Assembly (NCBI GenBank): GCA_010031985.1
Contig: RGYP01000049.1
Location: 1-9,636 of the forward strand
Direction: 5' to 3'
Source of the DNA: Gammaproteobacteria bacterium
GTDB taxonomy: Bacteria > Pseudomonadota > Gammaproteobacteria > Steroidobacterales > Steroidobacteraceae
Length of the DNA stretch: 9,636 nt
Position numbers and translations under genes: made by a program. Shown here piece by piece: positions 1-6,246 of the stretch; within the stretch, counting starts at the first letter, position 1; each line of letters starts with the position of its first letter. The notes beneath the pieces were generated by a model, which was not told the DNA's origin, searched no databases, and was given only the letters and a program-made list of their open reading frames with translations.

Positions 1-1232
1 TATGTGAGCAAGGTGCGCTCACCCGTCTTGATCATCACGGAACAGAGCATGCCGGATTGCAGTCTCACCGCTCCGAGTCGTGCGCGCTGCGCAGCGGGAA
101 TCGTCACCTGCAAAGAATAAAAGACGGCACCGGTCCGCTCGTCCCGGATCGCATCGGCCGAGACCAGCCTGACCTCCCCGACGACCAACGGTCCCATGGC
201 ACGATTCAGATAAGCGTCGAGACGTAATTCCGCTGGTAGTCCGGGATGCACGCGGTCGATGTAACGCGGGTCTAGACGCGCCTCGACGATCAAGTCCTCC
301 TCGTCGGGCACGATGTCCAGCAGGCGATCGCCAGGCTTCACCACACCGCCCAGAGTCGTGACCGCGAGATCCACCACCGTCCCCGAGACGGGCGCACGCA
401 CGGCAAGGCGATCATGCGTGTCTCTCAGTGCAGCAACCTGCTGACCCAACGAACCTAGATCATTGCGTACGTCGGCAAGAGCGGCCTCGGCTTCGCGTCG
501 CTGGTTGACCCGATATTGGGTCTCGCGCATTCGTAGATCCGCAAGCCGTGCATTCACTGCGCTGATGTTCGCGAGATCCTCGCTCTGACGACTCTGGATT
601 TCAGCGAGTTGTCTTTCGATGTCGAGCGCCTGATTGCGCGACACGTAACCCTGCTCGCGAAGCGTCTTCGCCGAAGCTACCTGCTCGGTGAACAAAGTCA
701 CTTGTCGTTCGCGACTCGCCTTCAGCGCATCGAGGCTGTGCAACTGGATCTCGAGACCTCGCTGTGCCTCACGAATGATGCCGATCTCACCGGCGCTCGC
801 CGTGCGGCCCGTGCGAAAAACGTCTTGCTGCGTCGCGACGATGGCATCGACGGTCGATTCGCCGCGGCGCATCTGCAATTCACGCGGCCACGTAATGCCA
901 GCGGCACCGGCAGCCTCAGCCTGCAGGCGCGCCGCGGTGGCGAGCGCCGTCCACCAACGCTGTTCCGCCGTCCTCAGCGCTGCGTTCGCCTGCGTAGCAT
1001 CGAGCCTGATCAACTCATCGCCAGCGCGAACGCGTTGTCCGTCCTTGACGAGGATCTTGCCGACTATTCCTCCGGAAAGATGTGCCACCTGCTTGCGCTT
1101 GGACTCGACGGCCAGGACGCCGGGCGCCGGGATTCCCTCATCCAGGGGCGCAGTTCCCGCCCAAAGAAAAAAGCCGCCTAACGCAACCAGGATGATCCGC
1201 ATCCCGAGACGTATTTCGCTCTCCAAGCTCAT
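1..1232 (-). CDS. Type I secretion periplasmic adaptor (HlyD/PrtE family membrane fusion protein), C-terminus cut by window edge
   Basis: I translated this gene by hand; 410 codons are visible and the frame is still open at base 1. The adaptor anchors in the inner membrane, binds the ABC exporter encoded just upstream and bridges the periplasm to a TolC-like channel. Residues 1-11 are a short cytoplasmic tail and about 12-30 form the single membrane helix. Residues 54-78 hold a lipoyl-like half motif (GGIVGKILVKDGQRVRAGDE). About 80-275 is a long charged helical region expected to form the coiled-coil hairpin. The second lipoyl half follows at 278-310 (RAPVSGTVVDLAV, then KPGDRLLDIVPD), and then the beta-barrel domain (LIVEARLDPRYIDRV...). 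PrtE/AprE-type adaptors are usually about 430-445 residues, so only some 20-35 residues should be missing. The ATG overlaps the exporter stop by four bases (ATGA), which suggests translational coupling. Family assignment is firm; the cargo is inferred from the operon. Confidence 0.95.
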   Translation of the reverse strand, partial: MSLESEIRLGMRIILVALGGFFLWAGTAPLDEGIPAPGVLAVESKRKQVAHLSGGIVGKILVKDGQRVRAGDELIRLDATQANAALRTAEQRWWTALATAARLQAEAAGAAGITWPRELQMRRGESTVDAIVATQQDVFRTGRTASAGEIGIIREAQRGLEIQLHSLDALKASRERQVTLFTEQVASAKTLREQGYVSRNQALDIERQLAEIQSRQSEDLANISAVNARLADLRMRETQYRVNQRREAEAALADVRNDLGSLGQQVAALRDTHDRLAVRAPVSGTVVDLAVTTLGGVVKPGDRLLDIVPDEEDLIVEARLDPRYIDRVHPGLPAELRLDAYLNRAMGPLVVGEVRLVSADAIRDERTGAVFYSLQVTIPAAQRARLGAVRLQSGMLCSVMIKTGERTLLT

Positions 1233-2905
1233 GCGCGCACCGCGCGGGCTACCCGCAGCACTTCGTCACGTGCATCGAAAACCTTGATCTGACCCGCAGC
1301 CATTACCATCACCCTATCGACGACTTCGAGCACGTTCATTCGATGCGAAATGACGAACGTCGTGCGTCGCTCTGCTTTGCAAGCCTGAAGCGCGGCCAGC
1401 AAGGCGGCATCGCCGGCCTCATCGAGACTCGAATTCGGCTCGTCCAACACGATCAGGGCGGGGTTACCGTACAGGGCGCGGGCAAGCCCGATCCGCTGGC
1501 GCTGACCTCCCGAGAGTACGAGACCACGCGGACCGATCCGTGTCTCGTAACCCTGCGGCATACGCAGCACCATGTCGTGCACGCCCGCGCGCTTGGCGGC
1601 ATCGACCACTTTCGGTGAATCTATCTCGGTGAAGCGAGCGACGTTCTCCGCGATGCTACCGTCGAACAATTCGACGTCCTGTGGCAGGTAGCCGACCCAC
1701 GGGCCGACTTCGGCGCGATCTCGATCGTGGATCGCCGCCCCGTCGAGCCGCACGCAGCCCGAGATCGGTCTCCATATGCCGAGTACCGCCCGCCCCAAGG
1801 AAGACTTTCCCGAGCCACTCGGGCCGACGATACCCACCAGCGTTCCCGCAGCCACTTCAAAGTTCAAATTGCGCAAGATGGGATCGCGGCGTCCGGGCGC
1901 CGCGACCATCAGGGCTTCGGCCGTGATGCGTCCCGTCGGGCGCGGTAGGGCGAGTCGCGGCGTCGCAAGCGGACGGCTCGCCAGCAACTCGATGAGACGC
2001 ACTCTCGCTTCGCGTGCACCGGCAATGCTTTTCCAGCTGGAAATCAGCAAGTCGACCGGTGACAAAGCACGGCCGAGCAAAACGGAGGCTGCGATCATGC
2101 TGCCCGAGCTCAAAGACCCCTGCAGCACGAGATATGCGCCGAGTCCCAAAATACCGGATTGCAAAAGCATGCGCGCATAGCGTCCAAGACCACCGATGGT
2201 CGCTGCCCGGTCTGCGAGTGCCGTATTCACACGCAGCAATTGCTGCTGGCCGTGCATCCAGCGATCTCTGAATGCACCCAACATGCCGAGTGCCGCGATG
2301 ACCTCCGCGTTGCGCATCCGCGCTACGGCCTCATCCTGCGCGCCGGAGGCGAGTTTTCCCGCCTCCGCCATCAGCGGCGTCGTAGTCCGTTGGTTGTACC
2401 AGGCAATACCCACCAGCACGACCATGGAAGCGAGCGCAAAAAGCCCCAGCGTCGGGTGCAGCAAAAAAATCACCACGAGAAAGAGCGGCGCCCACGGCGC
2501 ATCGAATAGCGCGAGCAGACCTTTGCCTGCCACGAATTCTCGCAATCGCGACAAATCGCCGAAGACCTGTGCGGGCAGATCGACGCGACCATCACTCGCA
2601 TGGGCGAATGCCGTATCGAAAATTCGCTGGTCGAATCTTTGATCGAACCAGTTACCCATTCTCCCGAGTACGCGCGAGCGGATCATGTCGAGTGCGGTCT
2701 CGACGGCTAACAGCGCGACCAGCAGGATCGTCAAGAAAAGCAACGTACCTTCGTTGCGACTGGTCAGCACTCGGTCGTAGACCTGCAACATGTAGATCGC
2801 CGGCATCAGCAACAGCAGGTTGATGCAGAAACTGAAAGCGCCCAACGCGAGCAGCGGGCGACGCAAGGCGGACATCGCCTCGCGCCACTCACCGACCGCA
2901 CGCAT
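1229..2905 (-). CDS. Type I secretion ABC exporter, permease plus ATPase (PrtD-type)
   Basis: This inner-membrane protein couples ATP hydrolysis to one-step export of an unfolded protein through the adaptor and an outer-membrane channel. It has 558 residues, the usual size for PrtD/AprD exporters. The membrane domain covers about residues 15-300, with hydrophobic segments near 20-42, 55-75, 137-170 and 243-280. The nucleotide-binding domain has Walker A GPSGSGKS at 361-368, Q-loop Gln409, signature LSGGQ at 464-468, Walker B LIVLDE at 484-489 and the switch His at 521 (VISHR). The stretch ALGMLGAFRDRW near 205 is typical of PrtD-like exporters. There is no N-terminal C39 peptidase or C39-like domain, so leader cleavage of a double-glycine peptide is unlikely. 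The ATG at 2905 has GGGGAG eight bases upstream; Met11 (2875) is an alternative start with a weaker site. The gene lies 18 bases after the putative substrate gene and overlaps the adaptor gene by four bases. Confidence 0.96.
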   Translation of the reverse strand: MRAVGEWREAMSALRRPLLALGAFSFCINLLLLMPAIYMLQVYDRVLTSRNEGTLLFLTILLVALLAVETALDMIRSRVLGRMGNWFDQRFDQRIFDTAFAHASDGRVDLPAQVFGDLSRLREFVAGKGLLALFDAPWAPLFLVVIFLLHPTLGLFALASMVVLVGIAWYNQRTTTPLMAEAGKLASGAQDEAVARMRNAEVIAALGMLGAFRDRWMHGQQQLLRVNTALADRAATIGGLGRYARMLLQSGILGLGAYLVLQGSLSSGSMIAASVLLGRALSPVDLLISSWKSIAGAREARVRLIELLASRPLATPRLALPRPTGRITAEALMVAAPGRRDPILRNLNFEVAAGTLVGIVGPSGSGKSSLGRAVLGIWRPISGCVRLDGAAIHDRDRAEVGPWVGYLPQDVELFDGSIAENVARFTEIDSPKVVDAAKRAGVHDMVLRMPQGYETRIGPRGLVLSGGQRQRIGLARALYGNPALIVLDEPNSSLDEAGDAALLAALQACKAERRTTFVISHRMNVLEVVDRVMVMAAGQIKVFDARDEVLRVARAVRA

Positions 2906-2923
2906 GGGTAGCGCTCCCCGGCC

Positions 2924-4846
2924 TCAGACCAGAGAGTCGCCCGATGCTTCGGCAACGCTGGAGAGCAGATAGCCTCCGGCGGGCTCGAAGAAGTCGTTCA
3001 AACCATCGCCGTCGCTATCGCTGGTGTACACAGTGTCGATGGCGCTGTTGGTCACCAGCGTGGTGACAGGTGAGCCATTCACGAAGTGCACCGGTACCGG
3101 GTCTACATCAGGATCACCATCGAGCGCGTAGAACTGCTCTCCGGTTCCCGCCTTGATGGCGACGCCAAGCACCGTCTTGCCGCTCAGCGCAGGGTTGACC
3201 TCGAGCAGCCGCGCGTAAATCTCGTCCCACACGTCGTCGAGATCTTTGTAGTCCGTGTCGTTGTCGAGCCAATCGATCTTGACCGTGTACAGCCCATCGG
3301 CTCCGACTTGCCCCCCTGACGAAGTGCCGCCTTTGGTGTCGAGTGACTCGAGACCCGAGCCTGCCGCAGCAGAAAAATAGATCGTGATGTGCGAAATATT
3401 CTTGTCGAGGGTCGGAAAGTGATCGTCGCCATCGATCGGCGGATCGGTCACCGTCGCGCTACCGGGCGAGACCACGAGACTCTCGAAGGTCTTGCCGGTC
3501 ACCCCGGCACTGACGATCGACACAGTAATGTCCCCGGAGCCCGGGTCATTCACCGTGTAGAGGAACTCCGTGGCACCCGTCGGAATGGTGATGGTGTCGC
3601 CCGTCGATAGCGATACCCGCAATGGGCTATCGAGCGGCTGATCGATGCGGATGGCGAAAAACGCCGGATCTCCCGGGTTACGCTCGCCGTCGGCAGAGAA
3701 GATTCCCACGGTCACCGGATCGACGTCATCGAGCACTGCCGTGCTGACCGTCGAGCCGTCGAAGCTCAGACTCTCGAATGCACCCGGTGTACCCGCATTC
3801 GCTTCGGCGACGCTCGCGATGCTGTTGGTGATCGCATCGACTTCCACCCATACGTCGTCGCGGTTCACGGGAACCGGCGACGAACTCGCCGTACTCGAGC
3901 CTGCTGGAATGGTGATCACCTGACCGCCCGTGAGCGTCACCGTGATCGCGTTGTTGGTCGTGACCGGCGTCGCACCCGACACCGTCTCGAGTCGCACCGT
4001 GTAGGTGATCGACCCGCCGTCCTCGCTGGTGCTCGGCGTCGCTGCGAGACGTACGATGACAGGGTCGATCGTGTCGGTGACATTCACCACCGCCGGGTCA
4101 GTATCGATGATCACGCCAACCAAGGTCGGACCCTGCGGAACCGCCGAACTGATCGCGACGCTCACCGAACCCGGATCGATGTACACGTCATCGCCCTGAG
4201 TACCATTGGTATACACCGCACTGGTACTACCCTTCGGAATCGTGACGCTGCCGCCATTGCTCAAGTTGACCAGCAAGTCCTCGTCGATCGGAAAATCGAG
4301 GTGTACGGTGAATACCGCCGGCGCATTTTCGAGAACATCACCGTTCGGCGTGATGCTGACCGTGACCTCCGGAAGATCAGCCGTGCCCACCAATTTCACA
4401 CTGGTATTCGTCGGTCCGACGCTGGTCGCGCGGATGCCGAAAACGGCGCCGTCGAGCAGGCTGGACAGATCCATTCCCGGTAAATCTTCGAGTGTGAACG
4501 TCGCCTTGGTGATGTAGTCCTTCGATGAGCCGGAGCTGCCGATATCCACACCGTAGTCGAACGAGTAGCCGGTACCGTTCATGTTGTTGTCGCCACTGCC
4601 GGCCCGCGTGATCGGACCGCCGGGTGCGCCAACGTCGAGAAAGAACCCGCGCAGGTCGCCCGTACCCGATTCAACCTGTACCCAAAACTTCACGCCGCCA
4701 TCGACCGCCTCGGCGTACACACCGACGACCAAATTACTGCCGTTGTTACTCGTGACCGAACCGATTTTCACGCCGCCAGGAGACCCGGTGTACGTCACAA
4801 CCGTCGAGCTCGTCGCAGACCAACCTTTGGGGGTACCGTTTGCCAT
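2924..4846 (-). CDS. Probable type I secreted, calcium-binding adhesin-like protein with three Ig-like repeats (non-RTX)
   Basis: The product has 640 residues from the ATG at 4846. That start has a strong ribosome site (AAGAGGTGG); a longer frame to a GTG at 4921 lacks one. The protein is acidic and has no cysteine and no Sec signal peptide, as usual for type I substrates. Residues 1-160 form a Gly/Ser-rich beta domain with DLRGFF (64-69) and FGIRATSVG (136-144), motifs I recall from RTX-type proteins. Three tandem beta repeats follow at about 160-258, 261-374 and 376-468; each has V-T/S-I-x-(P) openings, a (V/T)(T/I)TIP(K/A/T)G strand and, in two, DDV(Y/W). They resemble LapA/Ig-like adhesin repeats. 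Residues about 480-605 are an unassigned Asp-rich domain. DSDGDGLNDF (610-619) is a calcium loop of thrombospondin-3/EF-hand type. The chain ends in DSLV. There are no GGxGxDxUx nonapeptides. A role as substrate of the adjacent exporter is inferred from operon position; the biological target (adhesion, matrix or lectin-like binding) is unknown. Confidence 0.85.
   Translation of the reverse strand: MANGTPKGWSATSSTVVTYTGSPGGVKIGSVTSNNGSNLVVGVYAEAVDGGVKFWVQVESGTGDLRGFFLDVGAPGGPITRAGSGDNNMNGTGYSFDYGVDIGSSGSSKDYITKATFTLEDLPGMDLSSLLDGAVFGIRATSVGPTNTSVKLVGTADLPEVTVSITPNGDVLENAPAVFTVHLDFPIDEDLLVNLSNGGSVTIPKGSTSAVYTNGTQGDDVYIDPGSVSVAISSAVPQGPTLVGVIIDTDPAVVNVTDTIDPVIVRLAATPSTSEDGGSITYTVRLETVSGATPVTTNNAITVTLTGGQVITIPAGSSTASSSPVPVNRDDVWVEVDAITNSIASVAEANAGTPGAFESLSFDGSTVSTAVLDDVDPVTVGIFSADGERNPGDPAFFAIRIDQPLDSPLRVSLSTGDTITIPTGATEFLYTVNDPGSGDITVSIVSAGVTGKTFESLVVSPGSATVTDPPIDGDDHFPTLDKNISHITIYFSAAAGSGLESLDTKGGTSSGGQVGADGLYTVKIDWLDNDTDYKDLDDVWDEIYARLLEVNPALSGKTVLGVAIKAGTGEQFYALDGDPDVDPVPVHFVNGSPVTTLVTNSAIDTVYTSDSDGDGLNDFFEPAGGYLLSSVAEASGDSLV
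3443..4369 (-). repeat. Three tandem Ig-like/adhesin-type protein repeats inside the secreted protein gene
   Basis: The repeats show at protein level. Unit 1 (4369-4073) reads EVTVSITP, then SVTIPKGSTS, then DDVYID. Unit 2 (4066-3725) reads PVIVRLAATPSTSEDGG, then VITIPAGSST, then DDVWVEVD and FESLSFDGSTVSTAVLDD. Unit 3 (3721-3443) reads PVTVGIFSADG, then TITIPTGATEFLYTV, then DITVSIVS and FESLVVSPGSATVTD. Spacing is about 95-115 residues. Units have diverged, so this is not a recent DNA duplication. Each unit ends with a D-x-D/DTIDP/DDVDP-type acidic linker into the next, as in calcium-stiffened chains of large bacterial adhesins. Confidence 0.75.
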
Positions 4847-5019
4847 GTCGCCACCTCTTGGAGCCTGCTGCCGGATCGGACTCGACCCTGTCGCGAGGCT
4901 TTGCACTGGCAACAGATTCACAAAATCACGTTTGAAGATAAGTGCCCTGGACCACGGATCGCCGATTTTGCCGCTTGACGCGCGAGTGGCGGGCGTCGTC
5001 GGCCGGCGCGGACGGCCGA
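4847..5019. other. Intergenic region upstream of the secretion operon
   Basis: These 173 bases separate the stop of the upstream same-strand transporter from the start of the secreted protein gene, and must carry the operon promoter if the operon is not read through from upstream. I see no convincing sigma-70 pair on the minus strand. TATCTT at about 4935-4940 matches four of six -10 bases but has no -35 partner, and TTGCCA near 4907 matches five of six -35 bases without a -10. The transporter-proximal end holds two GC-rich inverted repeats. Confidence 0.5.
4851..4859 (-). promoter_or_regulatory. Ribosome binding site that fixes the start of the secreted protein at 4846
   Basis: Read on the minus strand this is AAGAGGTGG followed by CGAC and ATG. 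The core GAGGTG lies five bases before the start codon, close to ideal. The upstream in-frame GTG at 4921 is preceded by an A/T-rich stretch with no purine-rich match, so the 640-residue form is preferred over a 665-residue one. Confidence 0.75.
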
Positions 5020-5020
5020 C
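4998..5020 (-). terminator. Perfect 8-bp GC-rich inverted repeat at the transporter stop codon, terminator-like but lacking a U tract
   Basis: GTCGGCCG at 4998-5005 and CGGCCGAC at 5013-5020 are perfectly complementary around a seven-base loop. The stem touches the first base of the TAG stop (5022-5020) of the minus-strand transporter. A second, weaker inverted repeat (GACGC 4977-4981, GCGTC 4993-4997) follows directly. No T run follows on the minus strand, so a classic Rho-independent terminator is not supported. It may be an mRNA 3'-end stabilising hairpin or a protein site. Confidence 0.4.
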
Positions 5021-6246
5021 TAGGTGCGACGCAGTTCAGTAGGGAATGACGGAAAGCGCAGCAACAGCAAGCAACAGCCAGCAAGCACGGCGGCAAGCAG
5101 AGCAAGCGCCGCGGGATAGCCACCCCCGCGCTCGACCACCATCGACACCAGCACCGGCCCCACTCCACCGCTCAAAGAATAAATGCCGTAACACGAACCA
5201 TAGATACGGCTGAAGTGACGCGGACCAAAGTATCTTCCGGTCAGGTAGGCCAGCACGTCGACCTCGGCGCCGACGGCAAGACCCACGAGCACGGCAGCCA
5301 GAACGGCAAGCCGCGGATCACCGCCCAAACCGAGCAGCGCGATGCCGGCAATCGGCGCGAGCAAAAATACCAGCGCCACGCGCGGCGCAAAGAATCGATC
5401 CATCAACCAGCCGGTAATCAAACGACCGCCCGTCACCGCCACGAATAGCGCCGATTGCGTGGCGGCAGCCACCATGGGCGAGAAACCACGCAGCGTCAGC
5501 AGCGGCACGATATGGAACGTCACGCTCTGGACGACGAGCCCGATAAGGAAAAAAGTTGCCAGCATCAACCAGAAGAGCGGTGCGTGCGTCGCCTCGCGCA
5601 GGGAAACTCCTGCAAGCGCGACGGTATCGGCTATTCCGGCATCGGTTTTGACGGTCGAGGCCTGCGGCTTGTCGATCAACCATGACCACATCACGGGCAT
5701 CGCGATCGCCGCGATCGCACCCGCGATGAATAAATAAGCATCACGCCATCCGAAAGATTCGATCATGGTCTGCGAAAAGATCGGCCAGACGAAACCACCC
5801 AGACCTACACCGGCGAGCGCAAGCCCCAGTGCGAATCCGCGGCGGTCCTCGAACCACAAAGTAATGACTCGGGCAAAAGCGACGTGGGTGGTACCGAGCG
5901 TGAGTATGGCAAGCAAAAAATAGCGGAGGTAGAAGCTCCAAAGCTCAGGGCCCTGCCATCTGAAAGAAGCAAAGATTACGACCTCTGCCAAAAATCCGAT
6001 CAATACCACGCGGCGGGCGCCGAACCGATCGACGAAACTGCCAACCACGGGCGCGAGCAAGGCTGCGGTGAAGGTGACGGCAAGCAAGGCACTGAAGGTA
6101 TCGCTCTGCGACCACCCGAACTCGCGGCGCAGCGGCCCGACGAACACGCCGAACGTCGCTGCGACGATCGAGGCGAGACCGCAGCCTAGACCGATGGCAG
6201 CGGCGGCGACTACGAACCAGCGTCTATGGCTCGCGATGAGCTTCAC
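5020..6246 (-). CDS. Major facilitator superfamily transporter, monocarboxylate/oxalate-formate antiporter-like
   Basis: From a GTG at 6246 the product has 408 residues and the hydrophobic pattern of a 12-helix inner-membrane carrier. Motif A in the 2-3 loop reads GSFVDRFGARRVVLIG (69-84). Other family landmarks are FGWSQSD (43-49), WFEDRRGFALGLALAG (131-146) and GRYFGPRHFSRIYG (337-350). This combination is typical of the broad MFS branch containing oxalate/formate and monocarboxylate carriers, so an organic anion is the likeliest substrate, but no residue here fixes it. GTG is chosen because it overlaps the methyltransferase TGA (GTGA) and has GGGAAG about six bases upstream. A longer frame to a TTG at 6294 would run 50 bases into the methyltransferase gene and adds a hydrophilic tail with no family support. 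The overlap implies co-transcription and coupled translation with the methyltransferase. Confidence 0.9.
   Translation of the reverse strand: MKLIASHRRWFVVAAAAIGLGCGLASIVAATFGVFVGPLRREFGWSQSDTFSALLAVTFTAALLAPVVGSFVDRFGARRVVLIGFLAEVVIFASFRWQGPELWSFYLRYFLLAILTLGTTHVAFARVITLWFEDRRGFALGLALAGVGLGGFVWPIFSQTMIESFGWRDAYLFIAGAIAAIAMPVMWSWLIDKPQASTVKTDAGIADTVALAGVSLREATHAPLFWLMLATFFLIGLVVQSVTFHIVPLLTLRGFSPMVAAATQSALFVAVTGGRLITGWLMDRFFAPRVALVFLLAPIAGIALLGLGGDPRLAVLAAVLVGLAVGAEVDVLAYLTGRYFGPRHFSRIYGSCYGIYSLSGGVGPVLVSMVVERGGGYPAALALLAAVLAGCCLLLLRFPSFPTELRRT

Noticed and set aside
609..1287. Two overlapping plus-strand frames of 190 and 199 codons
   Set aside because: Both are antisense to the adaptor gene, whose motifs and coupled start are clear; neither translation shows a domain.
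2906..2923. GGGTAGCGCTCCCC as a hairpin terminator between the secreted protein gene and the exporter gene
   Set aside because: The palindrome leaves no loop in its centre and only three outer pairs, and no T run follows. It does not support a terminator.
3443..4369. Direct DNA repeats or a recent tandem duplication in the secreted protein gene
   Set aside because: Similarity between units is visible only at protein level and the nucleotide sequences have diverged, so this is old domain repetition.
4581..5042. A 153-codon plus-strand open frame across the secretion operon upstream region
   Set aside because: Most of it is antisense to the secreted protein gene; the translation is Pro/Thr-rich without family features, typical of a reverse-complement shadow.
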